Source: Polytrichum commune (lineage: Eukaryota; Streptophyta; Polytrichopsida; Polytrichales; Polytrichaceae). Taken from it: 64,000 nucleotides of DNA. Shown piece by piece: positions 38,409 to 50,067 of the stretch. Location: the NCBI GenBank assembly GCA_950295325.1, contig OX485805.1:53592758-53656757 (forward strand), in the 5' to 3' direction. The notes under the pieces are model-generated. The model saw only the letters and a list, made by a program, of their open reading frames with translations, did no database searches and was not told the DNA's origin. The translations under genes were made by a program, and so were the position numbers. Positions within the stretch are counted from its first letter, which is position 1, and each line of letters starts with the position of its first letter.

Positions 38409-40967
38409 ATGGATTCTGGTGCACACAGGCCATGCAACGAAGGAGACGAGGTTGTATACTACGTGAACAGGGATTTTGCTGGATGGGTGGAGCAGCGTGT
38501 GAGGAGGCGGGTGTACATCGAGTTGAAATTGGAATGTACTCGCAATCGATCTCGCGATGTCCAGAAGGCGCGGGATGACTGGTTGTGCCTGTATTGGAAA
38601 TCATCTTTTCCAAGCAAATTGCGCTTGACAGATCACCGGGTGGTGGGTTGCCCGTGTGGACCTGTGGATTCCACTGGCACAAAGTGGGAGCTTCCAGTCT
38701 ACCCAAATTTGAAGACAGCCAAACAAGGTAAGGACTTGAAACTGGCGTTGCAACGAGGAGACGGCTCCGTATGGGACAATTTGCAGGACAATTCTATTTG
38801 GTTGGAGCTGAACCCGGAGCTGAGGGAGCCCACTTTCCCGCCCGCTGGAGCAAGAGTGCAAGTGCGAATGTTCATGGAGCCCTCACTTGAGAGATTGGCA
38901 GCTTGCCCATCCATAGCAGGAGGTAGCGAGCAATGGCAACCGAGACCCGAACGCACACCCAAGCCACGTACTGCACCAGCCGCGGCACCGAATTTTGTGG
39001 ACCTCGAAGATGACGGCAACGATGACTATGAAGCGTCCCATCCTCACAACAGGAAGCGTCGTCATGCGGAGATGGAAGAAGGCCGTCCGAAGAAGCGTCC
39101 TCATTCAGAGATGGAAGATGGACATGGCGTTTTCCACTCTCCCCGGCAGTTCAGACCTTCGCAAAGGAAACCCAACCCAACCCCTCCCCGCCGAAGTGCT
39201 GGTGGTGAACGGCAGAGAACGCACCCGCCACGAAACCCACCACGACCGTCGCGTCCTTCGTCTGGCCCGCCTCCCCATCCCATTCTCGTAACGCCCATCC
39301 AGACTCGCAGCCCATCGCCAGAGAGGGTTGCGATTCTGGCTCCTCCTACTCCCGTTCCGCATGTGCCACATGCAATCCCTATGCCATCGCAGACGCCTGT
39401 CCCGGAGAAGGAGAACTCAACAGGTGAGCATGATATTGCTGCAACGTTACGAAAGGAGCGGCAAGCCTTTTACATCAAGGCGGCAAGCCTTTTACATCAA
39501 GGCGGCAAGTGCAGCACATGCGTCTGTGAGGATGGACATCCCCAAACCGAGTCTAAGGCCTCCAATACAACCCCCCGGTCTGTTCCACTTGTTGGTGTGT
39601 GGTTTGTTAAAATTTGATGTGGAGTCCGGCGAGTTCCCTGCTTTCCAGGAAGAGGTTGACAATTGGAAGAAGGACCCATCATTCATGGACCGGTTGTTTG
39701 CTGCCTATGGCAGATTCTACTCACCTTCGCATCAGGTACAACCTCTATGCATTTCACAATTCACCTGAGCTTTCATTTACTCATTCAGGTTTTGCAATCA
39801 CTGTTGTAACATGCGACAGTCTGGTCATTGTGGATTGCAGTCAGCATGCCCCCCTAGTCCGCCTTCTGTGCAAGCTTAGTAACATGTGTTCATGTAAGGT
39901 TTAGACGTTGTAACATGTGGAGTGGATGCGGGTGCAGGCTAGACCGGACGTAGGACCAGCAATCACAGAGACTGTCGTGGCCACAATGACCAAGGTAGGG
40001 GACGAATCCGGAATTGCGAATGAGATTGCTGCTCTATTGAGCTACATCGAACACATATTTGTCATGCGTAACCTGATGAAGCAGTGCAAGCAGTGGGACG
40101 ATGACCGTCAGGCAAAGGTTAGTGCAGCCATCGCAACGGCCATGACTCGGTGGGATGACGAGCATTACCCACGTTTGCTTGAAGCAACATGGGGTTGGCA
40201 CCCTTTCTATCCATCATTTGTGGTTAATCCCCTTTGCACCAGCTTTAAACCCGCATACCCTTTGTATCATTCAGTTGTAGAGGGTTTACATGTGCATTCT
40301 CAGCTCTTGCAACAATCTCATGTTGAAAGGGTTTACCCTGTCCCATGGTCTGTCCTTCTTCTTCGTTGTTTCCTTAAGTATCACACCCTATCCCCCCCCC
40401 TCATATCGCACCCTTTTAGTGGCGGATCCGTCGGCAATGTTACAAGATGGCTAAAGCTGGCAGAAGAAGACGAAGGAGATGGTTGGCGTGCGTGGCATTT
40501 GGCGACCACGTACTTGAAGGAAGAAGGCTTCCTTGTGTTCGCAGGGGCAAGGCCAGTGGAATCGAAACAACGGTGGCTTGTAGAGGTGGATGCAGCTTGG
40601 ATGGATTTGAAGAATCCAACCCCTGGTTGGTGGGCAGAATTGCATGTATGGTGCCAATCCACCCAGTTCAGGGCAGTCCAGGACATGGCCTTTCACGACA
40701 AGCCGTCCTGGCTCAATGCCTGGGTGATTCGTGATCAGCCCGCAACCTCTTTGCCCCCCCTTGCATGTTACGACAGCTGGCTTCAACATCGGGAGGACTT
40801 GGACATTGGCTATGTCCTTGCCAACCCACGTAGTTTTCCTCACCTCTTTTTGCAACCTGAGCTTCCAATTTCAACATCCATTCCCAATGACTTCTTTGTA
40901 ACATGCCCGTCTGTGTAACATGTCCCCTTGCAGATGTCATGGTGCCCTCGCTGGAGCGTACAAAGTA
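38409..40967 (+). pseudogene. Unidentified multi-exon gene, 5' part (split by the 17-kb element)
   Basis: The reading frame starts at ATG 38409 (MDSGAHRPCNEGDEVVYY), follows a structured N-terminal region and then a Pro/Arg/Ser-rich disordered region (about 38900-39420). A 22-bp tandem duplication (39458-39479/39480-39501) shifts the frame; after it the second frame continues (DVESGEFPAFQEEVDNWKKD). Donor GT at 39736 and acceptor AG at 39938 join SPSHQ to ARPDVGPAIT. Exon 2 (39939-40829) has TRWLKLAEEDEGDGWRAWHL and GWWAELHVWCQSTQFRAVQD. A second intron (40830-40933) joins LANP to VMVPSLERTK. The exon is then cut at 40967 and resumes at 58210. No known family is recognised. Whether 40220-40419 is another intron is unclear; it reads as low-quality coding but stays open. 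Confidence 0.6.
39458..39501. repeat. 22-bp tandem duplication breaking the frame
   Basis: GCGGCAAGCCTTTTACATCA plus AG occurs twice back to back (39458-39479, 39480-39501), followed by a third partial start GCGGCAAG. Twenty-two is not a multiple of three. Before the duplication the long upstream frame is open; after it the downstream frame (ASAAHASVRMDIPKPS...) is the one that continues to the splice donor. Confidence 0.9.
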
Positions 40968-41002
40968 CAGGGTTGTCTATTGTGTCGTGACGGAGGGTAA
41001 TC

Positions 41003-41038
41003 CCGGCATAATGTCGTGCCGTCACGACATTATGCCGG
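41003..41038. repeat. Subterminal hairpin at the left end of the hAT element
   Basis: CCGGCATAATGTCGTG and CACGACATTATGCCGG form perfect 16-bp arms separated by 4 bp. Hairpins and short repeated words near the ends are common transposase-binding features in hAT elements. The right end has tandem GTCACGACACGACACGACATGACGG words instead. Confidence 0.85.
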
Positions 41039-41191
41039 ATGCTGTCTTCATCCTGACGGATTTGAATTTTACCGATTTTTTTGTGTAATTACATTAACCC
41101 AATTCGGACACGTAGGATTTACAATGTCCACGTGTGATGACATGTCAGCAAAGTAAAGGTAAAGTGGGGAAAATTTTACTAGAGCCCGTCC

Positions 41192-41427
41192 GCCCCCCCG
41201 TCCGCCCCCGTTCCCAACCCGAGTTCGCCCATGTTCCCCCCCGTCCGCTCCCGCTCCCCGCCCCGTCCCCGCCCCGTCCGCTCCCCCCCCCTCCGTCCGC
41301 TCCCCCCCCCCTCCGTCCGCTTCCCCGTCCGCCCCCCGTCCGCTCCCCCCCTCTCCCGTCTGCCCCCCCCCCCCCCCCCCGTCCGCTCCCCACCCTCCCC
41401 CGTCCGCTCCCCACCCTCTCCTGTCCT
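41192..41427. repeat. C-rich GTCCGC minisatellite array 1a
   Basis: Irregular tandem GTCCGC(T/C)CCCC... units, C-rich on the plus strand, starting about 220 bp inside the left end of the hAT element. It continues as array 1b (41785-42062) on the other side of an inserted LTR fragment. All six frames are Pro/Ser/Arg or Gly/Arg low-complexity and are not called as genes. Confidence 0.9.
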
Positions 41428-41784
41428 GTTATGCCTCTTTGAACCTTGGCAGTCCCGGGAGTCACTCCCAGGCACTGCTGCACCAGGGCGCTGTCCCGGG
41501 ACAGCGCCCCACTCAAATGGCCATAACTCCTAGCTCACACCTCCGATTGAGGTGTTCTTGAGCATTCTAGAATCACCACGCCATGAGCTACGCATAACTC
41601 ATGGCCTTACCCTCATGCTTCCTAGTCTCAGTGGGTGGGAGGCGTTCCCAACGCCCGGGGCCCTCACCCACACTAGGATCACTTGGGCCCTCTCACCAAT
41701 GGCGTCACAAGTCCCGGGTGTCACTCCGGGGTCCCCCTTGTGCCCATGGTGTTTCGGGCACTCCTTATGGAGAGGTGCGCGACA
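41428..41784 (-). mobile_element. Truncated LTR (family LTR-A) inside the C-rich array
   Basis: On the minus strand it starts with the LTR 5' terminus (TGTCGCGCACC at 41784) and runs about 357 bp through the 24-bp palindrome (41486-41509) to GGCATAAC, where it stops. The remaining LTR, about 600 bp, is missing. Both flanks are GTCCGCTCCCCACCCTCTCC-type array, so it inserted into (or was captured by) the array and then lost one end, probably by recombination. Confidence 0.88.
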
Positions 41785-42062
41785 CCGTCCGCTCCCCACC
41801 CTCTCCCGTCCGCCCCCCCGTCCGCTCCCCCCGTCCGTCCGCTCCCCCGTCCGCTCCCCCCCCCCCCGTCCGTCCGCTCCCCCCCCACTCCCCCGTCCGC
41901 TCCCCCGTCCGCTCCCCCGTCCCCCCCTCCGTCCGCCCCCCCCGTCCGCTCCCCCCCCCTCCGTCCGCCCCCCCGTCCGCTCCCCCCCCTCCGTCCGCTC
42001 CCCCCCACTCCCCCGTCCGCCCCCCAGTCCGCTCCCCCCCCTCCGTCCGCCCCCCCGTCCGA
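41785..42062. repeat. C-rich GTCCGC minisatellite array 1b
   Basis: Continuation of array 1a: dense GTCCGCTCCCCC and GTCCGTCCGC units. It ends only about 10 bp before a TATA box (42072) that fits the hAT transposase gene. Confidence 0.9.
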
Positions 42063-42071
42063 TTCGAATAC

Positions 42072-42078
42072 TATAAAT
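42072..42078 (+). promoter_or_regulatory. Putative TATA box of the hAT transposase gene
   Basis: TATAAAT, directly after array 1b and about 235 bp upstream of the first Met (42309) of the transposase. Position fits a core promoter; no experimental support. Confidence 0.5.
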
Positions 42079-42308
42079 TGAGGGTTCAAGGTGCCATTTT
42101 TGCCTCCACTGACATAGTGTGTCTCAAGTCTTTTGATTCTCCTTTGAGGAGTGAGGATTGAATGCGTGAGACCCGAATGCAGAGGATACTTTGTCCAATC
42201 TAGTGACTGTGAATTAGGGTTGCCCTTGTGGCACTCTTGAATAGGACCTAGTATGCGATCAAAGTTACTTGCTCTAACTTGTTTGTATTTGCAAGTTTTG
42301 TTGAAGTC

Positions 42309-45300
42309 ATGCCACGCCGAAATGATGCATGGGATCATTGGTACGAGGATAAGGGGATGGTTCCCGGTAAATCACAAAGGCAGGTTAAATGTAGGTTTTG
42401 CCCGTTCGTCATATCTTACCGAGGAAATAGAATGTTGGCCCACCTTGGTTATAGACCTCCTGTAGGGGGTGCTTGTGATGTTTCCACATGTAGGATGGTT
42501 CCCCCGCATATTAGGGTCTTGTTTGAACATTGCGGAGGCATTGTGCCCTTACATGTACGCATTGTAAATGAGGACTCTCCGGTGCCAGATATTGTACCTC
42601 TGGAGCCTATTATAGCGGACTCCGTAATTAGTGAAACAGAGCCTTTGCTTATGTCCCAATCCACTCAACATTCTGATGTTGTGATATATGGCACACCTCC
42701 TCGTGAACTACGTCAACTCAACATAACGGAGGGGTTCAATGTGTCAACAAAACAACTCCTTGATAAAGCATGGGCAACGGCTTTTTATGAAGCTAACATT
42801 CCTTTCAACATTGTGAGACATCCTGCATTTGTTAATGCTGTGCGTGAAACTGCCCGTCATCGAATGCTAGCCTACACACCACCATCGTACAATGCCATCC
42901 GTACGAAGTTGTTAACTGATAAAAAGGTTGACCTAGATAGGCAAGTGAAGGAGAAGCTGGGGAATTCCGTTGACAAATATGGCGTTACACTATGTTGAAA
43001 CCGACCTCTCCTAAACGTTCTTCAATGTGGCACAAAGGGAGACGTTTTCTTGGGTACCATTGACACCACAGGAAATCACAAGGATCATGTCTACGTTGCT
43101 GCTCAAATTCAACCATTTGTGGAAAAGGTTGGTCGACATAATGTGGTCCAAGTTTACACCGACAATGCCCCAGTTATGGCCTCCGCTGCTCGCGACTTGA
43201 TTCGAGCAAATCCCGATCTATATTTTCAAGGATGTGCTGCACATTGCCTAGATCTCCTCTTAGAAGATTGGGGGAAGGAGGAATGGGTGAAAAAGTTGGT
43301 AAAAAAAAGCGCCATATTTGTGTATTTGTTAAAAACCATCATGCTTCTCAAGCTATATTCCGGAGGTTGTTACCAAATCTCTCACTCCGCCTACCTGTAG
43401 AGACCCGTTTTGCAACGAACTTCATCATGATAGAACGTCTTCTCCAAGTACGCAATGCTTTGGAAAAAATGGTGGTTGATGAGGATTGGCCTACTCTAAT
43501 GCGTGATATGAGGAGGAGATCTCGCACCTCTTATATGAAGGGCTCTGCTGTGCGAAGCTTTATACGTTCTGATGGATTCTGGAACACGTGCAAAAATTTC
43601 TTGTATATGGTGATCCCGGTTGTTAAAGCTCTTCGTGTATTTGATGGCAAGGCGCCTGCAATGGGAATGGCTTGGAGGGTCATGCATGATTTACAAACCC
43701 ATATTCGTGGATTCAGTAAACCTCCATTTCGCTTAAGCCCTGAGCTTGCTGCAAATGCTATGCTAACGTTTCAAAATAGATGGAGGTTGATGTTGAATGA
43801 TCTACATTGGGCTGGAGCGATGTTAAATCCGCTTCTACATGGTTGGGCCCCACTCCATGAGGATGACAATTCGAGGACAATCCTAAATCGAGTTCTTCGC
43901 AGGTTTGCTCAAGATGAGGACACTTATGTCCAAATCCTCCACCAGTACCAAGATTTCCTTGAAAATCGAGGGCCTTTTGCTAATTCTACTGACTCGAGCG
44001 TGCATGCCGCACCTCTCCATGAATGGTGGGATGCAATGGGAGGTGGAGCTAAAGCCCTCCAAACAATAGCAAGACGTATCCTTGCACAAGTATGTTCTGC
44101 ATCCGCATGTGAACGCAATTGGAGCATGTACTCATATGTTCACAACAAGAGTCGCAATCGCTTGCAGCATAGTCGTGCTGAGGACCTCGTCTACATATAT
44201 ACCAATAGTAGGCTCATTCGACATCGGAGGGGCCCAAGACCTGCGCAATGGTACGAATTGAACGAGGTCCATTCTGACGATGACCTTGACGAAGAAGATG
44301 ACAACGAAGATGACGTGGATCCAAATGATAGGGCCGGAAATGATGATGACAACAATGTTGATGACATCGACTTTGATTTGGATGACCTCGATTCCGAGAA
44401 TCATGATTCAGAAGATGAGGATGGCAATGATAGTGATGGAAACCTTGGGGTGTTTGATTTTGATGAACCGGATGTCCCCCAACATAACAACGGAATGCAT
44501 GATGATCATGAGGGGTCTATTGGAGGACCGCCTTTTGAAACTCTCCACACTGGACAAGGGTTTCGCCCTGACCATAATGTTGCTATGGGGGCAAGTGAGA
44601 ATGTAGGAATTGAAGTAGATTCCTTGCAACCTCGGAGCGATTATCTTTCTTTTGGTGAAGGTGACAATGTACTACCCGCAAATGAGCCAACGCACGTTCA
44701 ACAGGATCCACTTCCAGCCCGAGTACATTCTGAATCCATAGACGCCTCCCTCATATCCAACCATTGTGTAGAAGATCAAACGCCCAATGTTACTGAAATA
44801 CCTACAACTCGATTCCGTGCTCTTCAAAGAACTGCATCCACCTCTACGGTGCAAGTGCATGCACAAGGTCAACGTCGTCCTCTCACTCGAAATATTGCCA
44901 ATACTTCTAGATTGGGTGTTTCACGTGCAACTACGGTGGGTGCTACTTTGGTTGCTATACACAATGTTTCAAGAAATGTTACTACTGAGGCGCCACGTCG
45001 TCAATCTGTTCGTCGACATGTTGTTGAGAACATACCAATTGCAATTCCGTCCGCATCAGTTTCACTTCCACATAGTCAATCCAATGGAACAGGTGGCCTT
45101 GGAGTTGGAGGCGGAAGTACAACGGGGGATGTTTTTATAGATGGAAGTAGAGATGAAGTGCACTCAAGTCGTGGTCCGGGTGGAGGGCGTCAGATAACTA
45201 CGAGAGGTGTCAAACGTACTAGGAAGAGGTATCAGGGAAGATCGCTTCCGTTTACTGCTGAAGACTACAATGAAGATGAGGGTAGTCCACATCTAGATGA

Positions 45301-45484
45301 AAATGGCATACAGGATGCAGAGGGCTCCCGGCCGACCAAGAAGATAATTTTCTCACAACGTGACCGAGAGTTGCATCTTCGGAGCGCGACTCCCCAAACG
45401 GATGATGATTGCAGCACAGACGAGTCTGAAGAGGACCCAAGATGTGTCAAAGCAAATGATCCCACAGTACGGATTCGAACGTAA
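42309..45484 (+). pseudogene. hAT transposase (BED finger, DUF659, hAT dimerisation), disrupted
   Basis: Starts MPRRNDAWDHWYEDKG with a BED-type finger (CRFCPF...HLGY). The DUF659 region (about 42720-43300) is followed by a catalytic-core segment with VYTDNAPVMASAARDL and GCAAHCLDLLLEDWGKEEW. The C-terminal hAT dimerisation motif is clear: HEWWDAMGG, then SASACERNWSMYSYVHNKSR, RNRLQHSRAEDLVYIYTNSR (about 44010-44210). A long Asp/Glu-rich tail (44270-44470) and Ser/Arg-rich C-terminus follow to TAA at 45484. Lesions: TGA at 42996-42998, exactly where the usual C-D-G-W motif (first catalytic Asp) should be, with that motif absent; and a one-base frameshift in an A-run near 43303. A polyadenylation signal AATAAA lies at 45642. 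This copy cannot make active transposase. Confidence 0.9.
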
Positions 45485-46183
45485 TGGTTTTGCACAAATG
45501 TGGTATTTCGGTGCTCCCACGTACTCCCATAATTTATTACTTACGTCAAAATTGATACAAGTTACAACCTTAGGGCCTTCGGTAAGACATTTAGACCACA
45601 AAGCGAACGTTACCTTCGAAGTTGTATCATTTTATTATAGTAATAAAATTATTTATTGCATGTTTTTAAAATTTTTAAAAATATAATATGGTTGTCAACT
45701 TAGCATTGCAATTAATGTCCGACAACATGTTATGCCTTTATTAATTACTATTTTGTATTATTCTTACTGTGAATGGAGTTTTATGTTTATTTATTAAGCT
45801 TCTTAAAGAAAATACTTTTATAAATATTGCAATCCCCTATTGCTCGATTGTACATGCTTTGTTGGTGACATCCTCTTTTTGAGGACCTTTCTATCCGTTT
45901 TATATCATTATATCTTTATGTGGTATTCAATATTGACTATGTAGTCAATAGTACTTTTGGTTAGACTATCATATGAATTACTAATATTCAAGTAAGTTTT
46001 TAAAAGTTTCGAATAACATTAAAACATATGGCATCCATATGCTATCTTTTACACGATCTTAGAAATGACAACTTGTCGGTAAATCCTCTTTATATTACAT
46101 ATTCTTTGAACATGAAATATGTTCATTGTATCCAAAGTCTTCCTCCGTTTCTATACAGCTTTCTAAACATGGTACAAAAATGC
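45485..46183. other. AT-rich spacer between convergent genes
   Basis: 3' flank shared by the plus-strand hAT transposase and the minus-strand zinc-finger gene. AATAAA at 45642-45647 fits the plus gene. Nothing else recognised. Confidence 0.55.
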
Positions 46184-48488
46184 CTAATCCGAATCTGAAT
46201 CGAGGTCTATTCTAGCTGAAGTAGATCCTCGTCGTGCTCGAGATGATTTCCCCGCTTCCATGCTTCGCGTTGTTCCACGGGTGAGGTATGGACGACTACC
46301 AGGAGACAATTGAACGGCATTACGTGGTCTAGGCCCACCATTTAGCCATCTCAATACCACATCATCCGCAACTCTATGCAAGAGTGCATCAATTGCAGCC
46401 AACTGCAACCTATTCTTGTGGTACCCCACCTCTAACTGCAATTCATATCTCGGATCACGTTCCGTAGGCATGTCATCTACATCTTCTTCCAAATCATGCT
46501 CCGATACTGATTCGAGACTTGCTGCATTGTACCAAGGAGGCTGAATGCCTCTCTTTAATTGTCTGCTGGTTGTATCCCAATGTCATTCAAGAGTTTGGTA
46601 TAAAAATCTTTTCAAGCCATGATCGGGGGGCTTGTTGGGATACAACTCGTCTGCAACATACAAAATTTGACGTGCATCCCGTGTCCAGTCGCCATCTCTG
46701 TTCTCGTGCCATAGCTCAACTTTGGCACAATTGTATAACCAACTCCACTCAATATTCTCCCCATCAAACTCTTGAAGATCGAAGGGAAAGTCCCATGGCT
46801 TTAATACCCAGTCGTTAGGCATGTAATCCCGAAGGCCAAATTGGAGGTACAAACGAGGGTGGAAGGATGATCTGCAATGAGGACATTGGCGTTTCTTGAT
46901 CATATTCCCTATTAGACATTGTGGATGGAATTGGGCCCCACATGATCCAACTTGATAGCATCCTTCCGGGCCAAATGGAGATTGACAAATCGCACACGCG
47001 GTTCCGTCGAAGACCATTGTATGTGGATTTGGCCATAACAACTCACCCCTCATGCGGAATGGATATTCATGCACTTGGGTCACATTCCAATGGTGATTTG
47101 GGTCGGTCACTTGACGCCAATCGATGCTCCCGTTTGGCAATATCCACTCATTAGTTATATCCCACCTACTAGGGTACATATGCTCGTCTTCTGGCCATGA
47201 CGTGAGCATCATGTTCCGCATTCTCTGATTGTGGTTCCATTCATTCTGGATGCTCTCAAACTCAGCTTCAAATTGACGAGCCTTGGCCATAGCAAGCAAT
47301 GTGTTTGTCCTCATATATTCTTGCGCTCCACAATCGCATCAAACAGGAATTTCTTCAACCTTGCATTTTGCTCCTCCAGTCCGTCAATCTTGGCTTCGTG
47401 ATCAACAACCACTTCATTGACCACTTGAAGTTATTGTTGGATGTCCACCACCTGCTTTTGCAAAGCCTTTATCTTTCCTCGCATTACTTCATTCCTCATA
47501 CATACTTCCAGAGCTTGTGACTTTGCAATCTTGGCCTCCTGTAAAGCTGCGTCCCTCTCTACTTCCAAAGACTGAAGGTTAAGTGATGTACTACTTGAAC
47601 TGCTAGCCTCCCCCATCGTAAGTGTTGCAACTCGATTTTCCAACTCGAAAATCATCGTTTTATACTCACGAATTTCCAACGCATGTTGCTTACGCAATTC
47701 CTCCATTCTGCTCTCCATCGGGTCCGCTCCAAGTTCACCAAGGTTTACCTCGTCTAGGACCTCATTAACCACGTCGTTGATCAGGTTGTTGACCTCGACA
47801 TTTGCCTCCATGCCTCATCCACATGCTCAAACGCCTCCTCGATGGCCATCTCCACGTCATTGGCTGGTCGTTTACGATTACGTGGTTTTTTTGGTTCCCG
47901 ACCCTCTGGAATTGGGGCCCCAGGCTCGTCCACTAGTCGAGGATTCCTCCTGAACCACTCCGGAACGGGAGTGTATGGAATATCTGGAACTGTGCATTTA
48001 GTGAATGCAATTCCAATACCCCCAAATTTTTGATTATGCAGAGCAGCCAAACTTGACTAATCCACCCTAACTCGCAACACGTGCTCCGCATACATCATAC
48101 ACGCCACCGACTTTGGAATTGCACTCTTGGGCCATCTATCCAAATTAAAGATTCTTCTAAGTATCGTTATGAATCTCCATTTTGCCTCCACGTCATCAAG
48201 CTGCATATAACTCGCACTGATGGCCTTGCAATGTCGCTCGTGACAAGGTCTTGGCCACAACCGATCAAAGTGAGGGAAGCCCACGTACTGCATTGCAGTC
48301 TTCGCTGACCACGGTTGTGGTACATTCTCCCAACCTGCCCTGGCTTTTTGTGTATTGTCATCATAAACATCCCACTCCAACCCAGCGGCCTTGCGTACAT
48401 GTGATCTGTGACAACCTGATCCTCCACTTGCCATGTCCCCAGATCCTCCACTTGCCATGTCTGGAAATCCTTCACTTGCCGTATCCAC
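46184..48488 (-). pseudogene. Coiled-coil/C4HC3 zinc-finger protein, decayed single gene
   Basis: Four minus-strand frames form one ancestral reading frame. N-terminal domain 48488-48057 (HRSHVRKAAGLEWDVYDD, FPHFDRLWPRPCHERHCKAI); Pro/Lys linker 48050-47781 with KKPRNRKRP; coiled coil 47811-47300 (EELRKQHALEIREYKTMIFE, then KIDGLEEQNARLKKFL); zinc-finger part 47314-46184. The finger reads C-x2-C-x8-C-x4-C-x4-H-x2-C-x10-C-x2-C (CAIC...FHPQC...CPHC), a C4HC3 order as in RINGv/PHD fingers. In-frame stops: TAG at 48057, TAA near 47431, TGA near 46583. Frameshifts lie near 47800 and 47315. Function unknown; the family seems to travel with the hAT element. A minus-strand TATA box lies at 48924. Confidence 0.7.
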
Positions 48489-48923
48489 CCAAATTGTAGT
48501 TTCTAATTCTAATCTAGAATTCTAATTTTTAAATTACTAATTGCACTTCATAATAGTGCTACAAAACATCCAAACATACACTTCAAAATAGTGTTGCTAT
48601 GGAATTAGTTCAAAAATGTCGTTAAAAATTAAATTTCAAAAATTCAGCACACCCTTCGAGCACCCCGCTACCAGCGCTCACGCAGAGGCCAGTTGACTGG
48701 GCGCGTCATAAGGAATATGCCAAAAAGGCAATATGCCACGTCACAAGAGAACGGGTCCACGTGGATCACACCTACAAACAGGTCAGTAAAAAGAGTATAA
48801 AAGGATCCCAAAAAAGGGATCCTAAACTCCTCCGAGCACCCCGCTACCCCGCACTCTGTAGTAGAGGAGGGTCGTCCGGGCGCCCACAAGAAGTGGAGTG
48901 GGGTATGTAAGTGGTCCCCTCCA

Positions 48924-48931
48924 CTTATATA
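48924..48931 (-). promoter_or_regulatory. Putative TATA box of the zinc-finger gene
   Basis: TATATAAG on the minus strand, a few bases from the edge of array 2 and about 435 bp upstream of the first Met at 48488. Same arrangement (array, then TATA, then gene) as at 42072 and 53595. Confidence 0.5.
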
Positions 48932-48937
48932 CCCCTC

Positions 48938-49555
48938 CATCCGCTCCCCGTTCCCACCCTGTTCGCACCCGTTCCCCACCCAGTCCGCACACATTCCCTA
49001 CTGTCCACGCCCGTTCCCCTCCCAGTCCGCACTCGTTCGCACCCGTCCGCACCCGTTCCCTCCCGTCCGCTCCCGTTCCCCTCCCAGTCCGCACCCGTTC
49101 CCACCCCCGTCCGCGCCCGTTCCCCCCCAGTTCGCACCCGTTCCCTCCCGTCCGCTCCCGTTCCCCTCCCAGTCCGCACCCGTTCCCGCCCCCGTCCGCA
49201 CCCGTTCCCCTCCCAGTCCGCCCACGTTCCCCTCCCAGTCCGCACCCGTTCCCTCCCAGTCCGCCCGCGTTCCCCTCCCAGTCCGCACCCGTTCCCCCCA
49301 GTCCGCACCCGTTCCCGACCGTCCGCGCCCGTTCCCCCCCCCGTCCGAGTCCACACCCGTTCCTGCCCCCGTCCGCACCCGTTCCCTTCCGTCCGCCCCC
49401 TCGTTCCCCTCCGTCCGCTCCCCTCCGTAGGCTCCCATGTTCCCCTCCGTCCGCCCTATGTTCCCTTACGTCCGCTCCAACGTTCCCTCTCGTCCGCTCC
49501 ATGTTCCCCTACGACCGTTTTAGAGTTCCCATCCGTCCGCTCCCGCGTTCCCCTT
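48938..49555. repeat. C-rich array 2 (GTCCGCACCCGTTCCC units)
   Basis: Tandem units of about 15-18 bp, CAGTCCGCACCCGTTCCC and variants, C-rich on the plus strand. The 219-246-codon frames across it, and the Gly/Arg/Thr-rich minus frames, are translations of the repeat and not genes. Confidence 0.92.
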
Positions 49556-49564
49556 GAATCTGCA

Positions 49565-49705
49565 CTTTTTAATTTTTTTGGGAAGTTTGGACATAGTCTC
49601 GGTTTTTTGGCTCTCAAAAATTCATATGAAGTCCAAAAAATGAGTTCTTAGTATCCATGGATAGGTAATGAAGTCCTGTACATGAATATGCAATAATATT
49701 TCTAC
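49565..49705 (+). repeat. 140-bp satellite companion motif, copy 1
   Basis: TTTTTTTGGGAAGTTTGGACATAGT, CGGTTTTTTGGCTCTC, AAAAATTCATATGAAGTCC, ATGAGTTCTTAGTATCCATGG, ATAGGTAATGAAGTCCT, ATGAATATGCAATAATATTT and CTACTGC occur in this order. The same block recurs at 53040-53180 and 57465-57605. In the other two copies it stands before a C-rich array; here it follows array 2, with only a short array-like remnant (CATTCCCACGTTCCCCCATCCGC) after it. Confidence 0.9.
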
Positions 49706-50067
49706 TGCACATTCCCACGTTCCCCCATCCGCACCACATCTAACTTAGGCCCTTCACAAATAATATATGTGACACTAAATATCATAACCGGTGTACTTAT
49801 TCACAAAAAACTAATGAAGGATCCCTCAAGCAACAAAGTAACCAATGTAGTATGATGACCAACAAATTATCACCCCATAGAAGTATGCAATAATAAGCGG
49901 TTGGTTGAAATTTTATAAAAAATATATATCATAGAAGTGGTATAACATATTGTACAAGTAATAGTTTTATTATTGCGACGACGGTACAAATGCCCTTTAT
50001 AAATCACATATATGAACAAACTATGCATGATTTAATATTCCACTTCATTCCGTCAACTTGACTTCCG

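Noticed and set aside
40220-40419. Possible 200-bp intron in the split gene (GTGGTT...TTTTAG)
   Set aside because: Removing it would shift the frame and lose the good downstream frame, so I left the exon continuous while noting the intron-like composition.
48796-48804. TATAAAAGG on the plus strand
   Set aside because: It points into array 2 and no plus-strand gene follows; the minus-strand TATATAAG at 48924 fits the finger gene better.
41192-49555. CRISPR-like appearance of regular repeats
   Set aside because: Units are contiguous tandem repeats without unique spacers, in plant nuclear DNA.
48898-49651. Long Pro/Ser/Arg-rich frames and Gly/Arg/Thr-rich antisense frames
   Set aside because: They are translations of the C-rich minisatellite; the same happens at 41134-42161, 53077-53648 and 57494-57954. 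No non-repeat sequence supports a protein.
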